Notes under the pieces: model-generated
What the model was told of the DNA's origin: nothing
Database searches by the model: none
The model's input: the letters and a program-made list of their open reading frames with translations, nothing else
Program-made: the position numbers and the translations under genes
Shown here: piece by piece, positions 1 through 7,822 of the stretch
Numbering within the stretch: the stretch's first letter is position 1
How the letters are laid out: the number at the start of each line of letters is the position of its first letter
Assembly (NCBI RefSeq): GCF_017948485.1
Contig: NZ_JAFFSX010000013.1
Location: forward strand, 186,001 to 250,000
Reading direction: 5' to 3'
Source of the DNA: Streptomyces sp. GESEQ-35
Lineage (GTDB): Bacteria > Actinomycetota > Actinomycetes > Streptomycetales > Streptomycetaceae
Length of the DNA stretch: 64,000 nt

Positions 1-188
1 GCGCCGATCAGTACCAGCAGCAGATCCGTACCTAGCTGTCCTCGGGCACCGCACCCGACGAGATGTCGGTCCGGCCCTGTTCCGGACGCGGTGGCAGGCC
101 GGGGTGTGCCGGGGAGCGGCGTTGGGGGGTAGCGACAGGGCTCCCCACACGCCTGCCATGCAGGTCAGGGCGGTGCGACACTGGCGGT

Positions 189-1106
189 ATGGCATCCGAG
201 CGGAGCAGCAGCGGTGGCGGCGGCCTGGAGCTGGGCCAGTTCCTGCGCGCACGCCGTACCCAGACCAGGCCCGACCAGGTCGGCCTCACCGTGGGCACCG
301 GCCTGCGCCGCACACCCGGCCTGCGCCGCGAGGAACTGGCCACGCTCGCCGGCATGAGCATCGACTACTACGTCCGCCTGGAGCGCGGCAAGGAGACCCG
401 CCCCAGCCCCTCCGTGCTCGACGCTCTCGCCCGCGCCCTGCACCTCGACGACGCCGAGCACCAGCACCTGCGCGAGCTCGCCGCCCGGGCCGCCCGGTAC
501 GCCCCCGAACCTCCGCCGCCGCCCAGCCGAACCGTGGGCCCGCACCTGAGGCTGTTGCTGGAGACGATGCGGCCGAACCCCGCCTACGTCATCAGCCGCA
601 GCATGGAGCTGCTCGCCTGGAACCCCGGCGGCCTCGCCCTGTACGCGGGCCTTGCCGACTGGCCTGCCACGCAGCGCAACCTCGCCCGCTACCTCTTCCT
701 CCACCCCACCGCGCGCACCCTCTTCCCCGACTGGGAGTACCAGGTACGCGGCTGCGTCGCCCGGCTCCGCGCCCAGGCCGGCATCGACCCGGACGCCCCC
801 GACCTCACCAGCCTGGTGGGCGAACTCCTGCTCAAGAGCCCCGACTTCGCCAAGCTGTGGGAGCGCTACGACGTCGTCGGGCGCAAGAAGCCGCAGAAGA
901 CCTTCCACCACCCCCAGGTCGGCGTCCTCACCCTCACCGGCCAGAGCATGCACCTCGAAGACACCCCGGGCCAGCGCCTCGGCGTGTACACCGCCGAACC
1001 CGGCACCCCCGATCACGACGCCATGCTCCTGCTCGACCTGACCGCGCCCCAGCCCGCCGGGCATCCGGAAGCGAAGGTCGGACAACAGCCGCGCACAGAG
1101 TCCTGA
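189..1106 (+). CDS. XRE-family regulator with MmyB-like ligand-binding domain
   Basis: A 305-residue transcription factor. Residues about 10-85 form a helix-turn-helix (RREELATLAGMSIDYYVRLERG) typical of the HTH_31/XRE class, and residues about 110-280 match the MmyB-type sensor domain, with the conserved stretches RPNPAYV, WPATQRNLARYLFLHP and LFPDWEYQVRGCVARLR. Proteins of this family are common in Streptomyces and control small sets of nearby genes in response to an unknown small molecule. ATG 189 is chosen because homology starts there; a longer frame reaches upstream but looks non-coding. It faces a paralogue on the other strand across an 11-bp gap. Confidence 0.9.
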   Translation: MASERSSSGGGGLELGQFLRARRTQTRPDQVGLTVGTGLRRTPGLRREELATLAGMSIDYYVRLERGKETRPSPSVLDALARALHLDDAEHQHLRELAARAARYAPEPPPPPSRTVGPHLRLLLETMRPNPAYVISRSMELLAWNPGGLALYAGLADWPATQRNLARYLFLHPTARTLFPDWEYQVRGCVARLRAQAGIDPDAPDLTSLVGELLLKSPDFAKLWERYDVVGRKKPQKTFHHPQVGVLTLTGQSMHLEDTPGQRLGVYTAEPGTPDHDAMLLLDLTAPQPAGHPEAKVGQQPRTES

Positions 1107-1117
1107 CCGGAACGCCG

Positions 1118-1726
1118 CTACGAAGCCGGCCCGCGCGGCGTCGACTGCGCGCCGAGCAGGTCGAGGAGGACGAGGGAGTCGTACTCGGCGGTGCCCGGCC
1201 GGGCGTAGTACGCGATGAGCCGGTGGCCGGGAGCGCCCTCCAGCTCCATGGTCTGGTGGCCGAGGGTGAGGTCGCCGACGTCGGGATGGTGGAACGTCCT
1301 GCGGCCGTGGGCGCGGGCCTTGACGTCGTAGCGCTTCCACATAGGGGCGAACTCCGGGCTCTTCAGCAGGAGTTCACCGGCGAGCCGGGTCAGGTCCGGG
1401 GCGTCGGGGTCGGTCCCGGCCAGGGCGCGCAGGCGGGCGACGCAGCCGCGTACCTGGGTGGTCCAGTCGGGGAAGAGGGTGCGGGCGGCGGGGTGCAGGA
1501 AGGCATACCGGGCGAGGTTGCGCTGTGTGGCCGGCCACTCCTCGATCCCGGCGAGCAGTCTCAGCCCGCCGGGGTTGGCCGCGAGCAGGTCGTCGGTGCG
1601 GCCGACCACGTGCGCGGGGTTCGGCCGGAGGCTCTCCAGCAGCAGCCTCACGCCCGGGCGCACGGTCCGGCCGGTCGCCGCCGGAGGTGGTTCGGTGCCC
1701 GCGCTCATGGGCTGCTCACGCGTCAT
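1118..1726 (-). CDS. MmyB-like sensor domain protein without HTH (truncated paralogue)
   Basis: This protein of about 202 residues aligns over nearly its whole length with the sensor half of the regulator at 189-1106 (RPNPAHV, WPATQRNLARYAFLHP, LFPDWTTQVRGCVARLR, ELLLKSPEFAPMWKRYDV). No helix-turn-helix precedes it: the roughly 30 residues readable upstream of ATG 1726 do not resemble one. Either the N-terminal half was deleted, or it is a stand-alone ligand-binding protein. ATG 1708 is an alternative start. The reading frame is intact over the whole domain, so it may still be made and could form mixed dimers with its neighbour; that is inference. Confidence 0.7.
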   Translation of the reverse strand: MTREQPMSAGTEPPPAATGRTVRPGVRLLLESLRPNPAHVVGRTDDLLAANPGGLRLLAGIEEWPATQRNLARYAFLHPAARTLFPDWTTQVRGCVARLRALAGTDPDAPDLTRLAGELLLKSPEFAPMWKRYDVKARAHGRRTFHHPDVGDLTLGHQTMELEGAPGHRLIAYYARPGTAEYDSLVLLDLLGAQSTPRGPAS

Positions 1727-1981
1727 GTCATCGAGTGTGCGTTCGCCGGTGACCGGCCGGTAGGTGGGTGGGGGGCCCTGTTGACACCCCGGAACACGGT
1801 TCCCCGGCACGGCCCGGCCTGGCAGGGGACGCGCCCGAGCGGGAGCGTGGCCGGTGGGCCCCCACGACCGGCTACGCCGACTGGCCGAGTGCCAGGGGCG
1901 CGGTCATCCGGTTCAAGCCCATCGTGGAAGGACCCTGCACGGCACGGACGAGAAACACCAAGCTCAGGAAGCAGGCAGAGC

Positions 1982-2212
1982 ATGCGCACGACGACACTCG
2001 GCACCGACGGCCCGGAGACCGGCGTTCTCGGCCTCGGCTGCCTGGGAATGTCGTACGGCTACCGCGCGGGCGGTGCTGGCCACCACATCAAGCGGGCCCG
2101 GTCCGTTCACCCGGTGACCTCCGTGCAGTCGGAACTGTCGCTGTGGACACGGGAAGGGATGGACTTCGCCTCCTTCGACGACCTGCCCGGCCCGCAGGGC
2201 GGCCGTTACTGA
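1982..2212 (+). pseudogene. Aldo/keto reductase remnant with internal deletions
   Basis: The 76-residue frame starts like a typical aldo/keto reductase (MRTTTLGTDG...VLGLGCLGMSYGY), then jumps to a segment from the middle of the family (IKRARSVHPVTSVQSELSLWTRE) and to a short tail. The catalytic Asp, Tyr, Lys and His regions are missing, so large in-frame deletions have removed most of the barrel. It precedes two intact oxidoreductase genes and is probably a relic of the same locus. Confidence 0.65.
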
Positions 2213-2253
2213 CGGGCTGTCATATCCAAGTCCAGCACAAGGAAAGAACCCTC

Positions 2254-3288
2254 ATGCGAGCAACACTGATGTACGGCGCCGGAGACGTCCGGGTCGAGAA
2301 CGTTCCGGACCCGACGATCCGGCAGCCCACCGACGCCGTCGTGCGTGTCGTACGCTCCTGCGTCTGCGGCAGCGACCTGTGGCCCTACGGCTCCCTGCCC
2401 GCCACGGAGCAAGGCCAGCGCATGGGCCACGAATTCCTCGGCGTGGTCGAGGAACTCGGCTCGGACGTCTCCGGGCTGAAGCGCGGGGACCTGGTCGTCG
2501 CCCCCTTCCTCTGGGCCGACAACACCTGCGACTTCTGCACCGAAGGGCTGCACACGTCCTGCCGTCACGGCGGCTCCTGGGGGCGTGACGGCGTCGACGG
2601 CGGCCAGGGCGAGGCGGTGCGTGTTCCGCAGGCGCAGGGCACGCTGGTCAAGCTGCCGGTGGCCGAGGACTCGGCCCTGCTGCCCTCGCTGCTCACCCTC
2701 TCCGACGTGTTCTGCACCGGCCACCACTGCGCGGTCACGGCGGGCGTCGACCCTCGTACGACCGTGACGGTGATCGGTGACGGCGCGGTCGGCCTGTCCG
2801 CCGTACTGGCCGCCCGGCGGCTGGGTGCCGAGCGGATCGTCCTGATGGGCCGGCACAAGGACCGCACCGATCTGGGCCGGGACTTCGGCGCCACCGACAT
2901 CGTCGCCGAGCGGGGCGAGGAAGGCATCGAGCGGGTCCGGGAGCTGACCGGCGGCGACGGCACCCACACCGTGCTGGAGTGCGTCGGCACGCTGCCCGCC
3001 CTGGAGACGGGGCTTGGCGTGGTGCGCGACGGCGGCACGGTCAGCCGGGTCGGCGTACCGCAGTACGGCGAAGTCCCGCTGGGCTTCCCGGAGTTCATGA
3101 AGAACCTGACCCTCACCGGCGGCGTCGCCCCGGCCCGCGCCTACATCGGGGAACTCCTGCCCGACGTACTGGAGGGACGCATCGAGCCGGGCCGCGTCTT
3201 CGACCGCACGGTCGGCCTCGACGACGTCCCCGACGGCTATCGGGCGATGGCCGACCGTGAGGCCTTGAAGGTGCTCGTCCAGCCTTGA
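2254..3288 (+). CDS. Zinc-dependent alcohol dehydrogenase (MDR superfamily)
   Basis: A 344-residue medium-chain dehydrogenase that would oxidise an alcohol or reduce an aldehyde with NAD(P). The catalytic zinc site is visible as Cys38 in VCGSD and the GHEF motif near residue 62. The structural zinc lobe is reduced to about three cysteines (CDFC...SC). The Rossmann fold carries VTVIGDGAVGLSAVLAARRLGA. ATG 2254 is preceded by AAGGAAAG. The aldo/keto reductase at 3318 starts 29 bp downstream, so the two probably share a transcript. Confidence 0.9.
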   Translation: MRATLMYGAGDVRVENVPDPTIRQPTDAVVRVVRSCVCGSDLWPYGSLPATEQGQRMGHEFLGVVEELGSDVSGLKRGDLVVAPFLWADNTCDFCTEGLHTSCRHGGSWGRDGVDGGQGEAVRVPQAQGTLVKLPVAEDSALLPSLLTLSDVFCTGHHCAVTAGVDPRTTVTVIGDGAVGLSAVLAARRLGAERIVLMGRHKDRTDLGRDFGATDIVAERGEEGIERVRELTGGDGTHTVLECVGTLPALETGLGVVRDGGTVSRVGVPQYGEVPLGFPEFMKNLTLTGGVAPARAYIGELLPDVLEGRIEPGRVFDRTVGLDDVPDGYRAMADREALKVLVQP

Positions 3289-3317
3289 TCCCGCCACCGC
3301 ACACCCAAGGAACAGCC

Positions 3318-4205
3318 ATGACCGGCAAGGCCCCCATCCTCAAGCTGAACAACGGCGTCGAGATGCCCGCCCTGGGCCTCGGCGTCTACCAGAGCCCCCC
3401 GGAGGAGACCGCCGCCGCGGTCGAGACCGCCCTCCGGGACGGCTACCGCCTGATCGACACCGCCGCCGCGTACCGCAACGAGGAGCAGGTCGGGGAGGGC
3501 ATCAAGCGTTCCGGCGTGAACCGCGACGAGGTCTTCGTGACGACCAAGCTGTGGCTGACCGACTACGGTCACGACTCCGCGCTGCGGGCCTTCGACACGA
3601 GCCTGGAGAAGCTGGGCCTGGACCGCCTCGACCTGTATCTGCTGCACCAGCCGGCGCCGCTGGAGCCCGAGCCCTGGTTCGCCGCCTACAAGGCCGCGGA
3701 GAAGCTGCTGGCCGACGGCCGGGTCCGGGCGATCGGCGTCTCCAACCACACCCCCGGGCTCCTGCGCACCCTCATGGAGCAGACCGAGGTCGTGCCCTCG
3801 GTCAACCAGGTCGAACTGCACCCGTACTTCATCCAGCGCGAACTGCGCGAGGTCCACGAGCAGTTCGGGATCGCCACCCAGGCCTGGTCGCCGATCGGTG
3901 GGATCACCCGCTACTGGAGCGACGCGCCGAACGGCGGCCGCAGCGCCCTGGAGGAGCCCGTCGTCACCGCGCTCGCCGACAAGTACGGCAAGACGGCCGC
4001 GCAGGTCGTCCTGCGCTGGCACCTCGAACACGGCGTGTGCGCGATCCCGAAGTCCGTCAAGGCACACCGCATCGCGGAGAACTTCGACGTCTTCGACTTC
4101 ACCCTCACGCCCGACGAGGTGGCCGCCATCGACGCCCTCGACACCGGCCTGCGCAGCGGACCCGACCCGGAGGTCATCCGACTGGACACGTTCGGCACCC
4201 GCTGA
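3318..4205 (+). CDS. Aldo/keto reductase
   Basis: A 295-residue NADPH-dependent carbonyl reductase of the AKR superfamily, of the type often annotated as 2,5-diketo-D-gluconate reductase. It shows the early motif LNNGVEMPALGLGVYQ, the catalytic Asp and Tyr in DGYRLIDTAAAYRNE, the Lys in TTKLW, the LLHQP and IGVSNH strands, and the C-terminal cofactor motif AIPKSVKAHRIAEN. Length and motif order are normal for an active enzyme. ATG 3318 follows an AAGGAACA ribosome-binding site. Confidence 0.92.
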   Translation: MTGKAPILKLNNGVEMPALGLGVYQSPPEETAAAVETALRDGYRLIDTAAAYRNEEQVGEGIKRSGVNRDEVFVTTKLWLTDYGHDSALRAFDTSLEKLGLDRLDLYLLHQPAPLEPEPWFAAYKAAEKLLADGRVRAIGVSNHTPGLLRTLMEQTEVVPSVNQVELHPYFIQRELREVHEQFGIATQAWSPIGGITRYWSDAPNGGRSALEEPVVTALADKYGKTAAQVVLRWHLEHGVCAIPKSVKAHRIAENFDVFDFTLTPDEVAAIDALDTGLRSGPDPEVIRLDTFGTR

Positions 4206-4221
4206 CGGCGGCTCGTTCGCT

Positions 4222-4518
4222 TCACGGTCCGCTGAGCCGGATGGTCATCCGCACGGTCACGTCGTCGCCTGCCGAGAGTCCGTGCGGCTTGCGCACGGCG
4301 TTCTTGAGCGGCAGCAGGTAGCCGCCGTCCTTGGGGAAGAGCGAAGTCTCGAAATCGGCCTCGCCGATCCGGGCCCGGACGGGGATCACGCCCCAGCCGT
4401 ACGTGGCCATCGCGGCCACCTCGCGGATGTCGGCGGACTCCTCGTCCGGCACGGGAACGAAGTAGTACGGCGCAGGCCCGCGCCATTCGATCACCCGGCC
4501 GGTGAAGTCGATCTCCAT
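4222..4518 (-). CDS. DUF1905 domain protein
   Basis: A small protein of 98 residues that is almost entirely a DUF1905 domain: it begins MEIDFTGRVIEWRGPAPYYFVPVP and ends with the pattern DGGYLLPLKNAVRKPHGLSAGDDVTVRM. The biochemical role of the family is unknown; the fold is a small beta barrel. ATG 4518 is used since a longer frame to 4587 adds unrelated residues. It converges on the aldo/keto reductase, with 16 bp between the stops, and is divergent from the lipoprotein at 4682. Confidence 0.8.
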   Translation of the reverse strand: MEIDFTGRVIEWRGPAPYYFVPVPDEESADIREVAAMATYGWGVIPVRARIGEADFETSLFPKDGGYLLPLKNAVRKPHGLSAGDDVTVRMTIRLSGP

Positions 4519-4585
4519 GAGGTTCAGCCCCGTTCCTCGATGTCGCTCTCCGGGTGCAACCGGCGTGCCTCCCGTTACCGTCAGC

Positions 4586-4613
4586 ACCCTTAACTGAGCG
4601 TTTTTGTAAGGGT
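4586..4613. promoter_or_regulatory. Inverted repeat in the divergent promoter region
   Basis: ACCCTTA and TAAGGGT form a perfect 7-bp inverted repeat separated by 14 bases, inside an unusually AT-rich patch between the divergent genes at 4518 and 4682. It could be an operator or simply part of the promoter; no regulator is evident nearby. Confidence 0.4.
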
Positions 4614-4681
4614 AGTTGGCATGGCGTTCACATACGCCACACTGCCTTCAAGCGCGGGGGCGTACGGGAGGGGAGTGATGC

Positions 4682-5584
4682 ATGGCCGGGTGGAGACCTG
4701 TCCTGGTCGTGGCGGCGGGGGCGCTGCTGCTGGCGGGGTGCACGAGCGGGTCGGACGACGGGGCCGGGGCGGAGGGGAAGCCGAAACGGAGTTCCGGTTC
4801 GCCCACCCCGGCGACGCCGTCGGCGACGCCGGTGAGCGATCCGTACACGCTTCCGGAGGAAAGCGCGCCGAAGACGCGGGCCGAAGCGATCGCGTTCGTT
4901 CGTGAACTCGAGGTGCGGCCCGACTTCTTCGGTATCGGGTATCGCAAGCGCGAGCCCTTCGAGAGCGATCCGACCACCTGGGCCGTACTCCACGAGGACT
5001 GCCAGTGGCGGCGCGAGGGACTGCCGGCGACCGTACTGGCCAGCCTCACCCGGGCGTTCGAGCTGCAGGAGAAGAACGGCAAGGGGTCGGTGTATGTGTC
5101 GTTGACCGTCACCGTGCACGAGAACGCCGTGGCGGCGCGGCGCGACATGGCGGGGTCGCTGGAGTCGGCGCTGCGCTGCCCCGAGCAGCGGCTCAACGCC
5201 ACGGACGTGGTGCGCGGCCTGTACTCCCGGGTCGACGCGTTCACCGACGAGCGGAACGCGGTCAGCGATGACGACCTGGCGGAGTCCGGGGAATGGGTCG
5301 CCGACGGCGTGAGCGAGGCGCACCCCTTCGACTGGTCCAAGTTCCGGCTCGGGCCGGTCACCGTGGCCGCGACGGCGCGACACGGCGCGGGCCGGACCGA
5401 GGCGGAGGATTCCGCCGTCACCGGCGAAATGTTGCAGGGAGTGGGCTACGTCGCCGCCGAGATCGACAGCCAGGGGGACGCGGGCGGTGCGGGTGCCAAG
5501 GACGAACCGGCAGAAACACCGGCCGACACACCAGTAGACACACCCGCGGCCACGTCGGCCGAGACCGAGGGGGCGGAGCGATGA
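4682..5584 (+). CDS. Secreted lipoprotein coupled to receptor kinases
   Basis: A 300-residue protein with a classic lipoprotein signal: a short basic start, a hydrophobic stretch and the lipobox LLAGC with Cys20 as the lipid-bearing residue. A Ser/Pro/Thr-rich linker follows, then an unrecognised globular domain (about 55-245) and a repetitive low-complexity tail of ETPADTP-like units. It should sit on the outside of the membrane. Its TGA overlaps the ATG of the kinase at 5581 by four bases, so the two are translationally coupled and may act together. I do not recognise the central domain. Confidence 0.8.
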   Translation: MAGWRPVLVVAAGALLLAGCTSGSDDGAGAEGKPKRSSGSPTPATPSATPVSDPYTLPEESAPKTRAEAIAFVRELEVRPDFFGIGYRKREPFESDPTTWAVLHEDCQWRREGLPATVLASLTRAFELQEKNGKGSVYVSLTVTVHENAVAARRDMAGSLESALRCPEQRLNATDVVRGLYSRVDAFTDERNAVSDDDLAESGEWVADGVSEAHPFDWSKFRLGPVTVAATARHGAGRTEAEDSAVTGEMLQGVGYVAAEIDSQGDAGGAGAKDEPAETPADTPVDTPAATSAETEGAER

Positions 5585-7779
5585 GCGAGACCTTGCGGCC
5601 GTCCGATCCATCCAGTATCGCCGGGTTCCGGCTGCTGCGGCGGCTCGGGGCGGGCGGCATGGGCGTCGTCTATCTCGGGCGCACCGACGCGGGAGCGCTC
5701 GCGGCGATCAAGGTGATCCGGGGGGAGAGCGCCGGTGACGACGACTTCCGTGCCCGGTTCGCGCGAGAGGTGGAACTGGCACGGCGGGTGGACAGCCCCT
5801 GGGTGGTGTCCGTCCTGGACGCCGACGCCGAGGCCCGCGAGCCGTGGCTGGCCACCGTGTTCGTCCCCGGGCCTTCCCTGGCCGAGGCGGTCGCCGAGCA
5901 CGGCCCGCTGCCGACGAGTGCCGTGCGGGTCCTCGGCGGATCGCTGGCCGAGGCCCTGGACGCCGTGCACACGGCCGGCCTCGTCCACCGGGACGTCAAG
6001 CCGGGCAACGTACTGCTCGCTCTGGACGGCCCACGCCTGATCGACTTCGGCATCGCGCGCGCCGCCGACGACACGGTGCTGACCGCGTCCGGGGTCGTGG
6101 TCGGCACGCCCGGATTCCTCGCCCCGGAACAGGCCGAGGGGCGACCGGCCTCGTCCGCGAGCGATGTCTTCGCGCTGGGCTGCGTGCTGGCGTACGCCTC
6201 GACGGGCACCCCTCCCTTCGGCACCGGCACACCGGATGCCCTGCTGTACCGCACGGTCCACGACGAACCGGAACTCCCCGGTATGGAGGGCGAGTCGCGG
6301 ACCCTGGTGGAGCGCTGTCTCGCCAAGGACCCCGACGCGCGGCCCACGGCCGAGGAGATACGGCTTCTCCTCGCTGAGGACGCTCCGGACGACTCCGGCA
6401 CCTGGCTCCCGGACCCCGTCGCCCGGATGGTCGCCACGAGGTCCGCCGAGAGCCTCGCTCTGCCCGGCATCGAGCCCACGGTCGTGGACGGACCGGATGA
6501 GCAGGCCGCTTCGGACGCCCCCGCCGGGCACCCCGGCCGGCGCCGTCTGCTGCTCGCCGGCGGTGCACTGCTGCTCGCGGCCGGCGGGACCGGAGCGGCG
6601 GTGTGGGCGTCGGAGGGTGACGACGAGGAACCGTCCGGGACCGGCGGGCGTCCCGTGTACGTCCTCGGCGTGCACACGGCCACCGACACGGCCGACGTCG
6701 CCGTCAGCCGGGCTTCCGAACGTGCCGCCCGCCTGGCCGTCGCCGAGCACAACGCTTCCCCGAAGCGCGCCTACGACCTGAAGGTGAAGGTCCTCGCCGA
6801 CCGGGGCGACGTGGCCGGCGCCCGGGCGGTTGCCCAGGCGTTCACCACCGACCGGAACGTCGTCGCCGTGCTGGGGCCGGTCGCCGAGATCCCGATGCGC
6901 GCGGCCGCGGCCGTCTACGGCGAGGCGGGGCTGACCCATGTGTCCAGCACCACCGGCCAGCAGGACTACTTCGTGACCTCGCCCAGGACCTCGTTCCAGA
7001 CCGGCGCCCCCCATCTCGCGCTCGGCACCTGGATCGCCCTCCACGCGCTGATCACGGGTCAGGCGGTGCCGGCCGGCATCGTGATCGACCGGGCCGGCGG
7101 CACGATCATGCAGGACCTGGGCACCCCGCTGGTCGAGGGCTGGCGCGAAACCGTCCTCGCGGAGGTCATACCCCGCGTCGTCGCGGAGCAGACGGACGAC
7201 GGCCCGAAGGTGGTCCGCGAACTGCTCGCCGCCGGTGTCGGCGCCCTTGTGTGCCTGGCCCCCCTGGACGCCACCGTCCGCACGGCCAAGACCCTGGCCG
7301 CGGCCGGCTTCACCGGGCCGCGCTGGATGCAGCCCCAGCTGTACGCCTCGGACTTCCCGAAACAGGCGGGTGCCGCGGGCGAGGGCTGGTTCGTGGTCAC
7401 GTCGGCCGTGGACCCCTCCGTACTCAAGACACAGAAGGCCAAGGACTTCACCGCGGCGTGGCGGAAGCGTTACGGCGCCACACCGGAGCCGTACGCCACC
7501 GAGGCGTACGACAGTGTGCGGATGCTGCTCGCCGAGTTCGCCCGCACCGTCCCGGCCGGGGCCCGCCGGCGGCCGGTGCGGGCCGCCGTCGCTGAACGGC
7601 TGGCGAAGGCGAAGTACAAAGGCATTGCCCGGACATACACCTTCGGCAGGTACCACCATTACGAAAACACCTCGGATGGCTGGCGCGATGAGACCTTCGT
7701 CCACGCGGTCCAAGGCGGACGATTCCGGCAGTTGGGATCGTTGGGCGATCTGTGGCTCGCTGCGCAGGGCCAGAGCTGA
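5581..7779 (+). CDS. Receptor-like Ser/Thr kinase with periplasmic-binding domain
   Basis: A 732-residue protein. The kinase domain (about 16-275) is complete: glycine loop LGAGGMGVVY (22-31), Lys44 in AIKVI, HRDVKPGN starting at His136, DFG at 155 and APEQ. A basic stretch and one membrane helix lie at about 320-343. The outer part (about 355-715) has the fold signature of a branched-chain amino-acid/ANF-type binding protein (RAARLAVAEHN, VVAVLGPVAE, ATEAYDSVRMLL). This predicts ligand sensing outside and phosphorylation inside. It is coupled to the lipoprotein before it and followed by a paralogue after 43 bp. Confidence 0.93.
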   Translation: MSETLRPSDPSSIAGFRLLRRLGAGGMGVVYLGRTDAGALAAIKVIRGESAGDDDFRARFAREVELARRVDSPWVVSVLDADAEAREPWLATVFVPGPSLAEAVAEHGPLPTSAVRVLGGSLAEALDAVHTAGLVHRDVKPGNVLLALDGPRLIDFGIARAADDTVLTASGVVVGTPGFLAPEQAEGRPASSASDVFALGCVLAYASTGTPPFGTGTPDALLYRTVHDEPELPGMEGESRTLVERCLAKDPDARPTAEEIRLLLAEDAPDDSGTWLPDPVARMVATRSAESLALPGIEPTVVDGPDEQAASDAPAGHPGRRRLLLAGGALLLAAGGTGAAVWASEGDDEEPSGTGGRPVYVLGVHTATDTADVAVSRASERAARLAVAEHNASPKRAYDLKVKVLADRGDVAGARAVAQAFTTDRNVVAVLGPVAEIPMRAAAAVYGEAGLTHVSSTTGQQDYFVTSPRTSFQTGAPHLALGTWIALHALITGQAVPAGIVIDRAGGTIMQDLGTPLVEGWRETVLAEVIPRVVAEQTDDGPKVVRELLAAGVGALVCLAPLDATVRTAKTLAAAGFTGPRWMQPQLYASDFPKQAGAAGEGWFVVTSAVDPSVLKTQKAKDFTAAWRKRYGATPEPYATEAYDSVRMLLAEFARTVPAGARRRPVRAAVAERLAKAKYKGIARTYTFGRYHHYENTSDGWRDETFVHAVQGGRFRQLGSLGDLWLAAQGQS

Positions 7780-7822
7780 CGAGGGCCGGGGCGGGGACGA
7801 GCGGGGAACGGAGGCGGTTGAC

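Noticed and set aside
104..1981. Long open frame across the MmyB-type gene and its convergent partner
   Set aside because: It is Arg/Pro/Gly-rich, crosses two well-supported genes in other frames and contains no domain; only its last 76 codons (1982-2212) look like protein. High GC content makes such frames common here.
5510..5580. Repeats in the lipoprotein tail as a regulatory repeat
   Set aside because: They encode a Thr/Pro/Ala/Asp-rich linker in frame, an ordinary low-complexity C-terminus.
5446..7713. 755-codon frame opposite the first kinase
   Set aside because: Low-complexity Gly/Arg/Asp/His composition and no motif, while the sense strand encodes a complete kinase with all catalytic residues.
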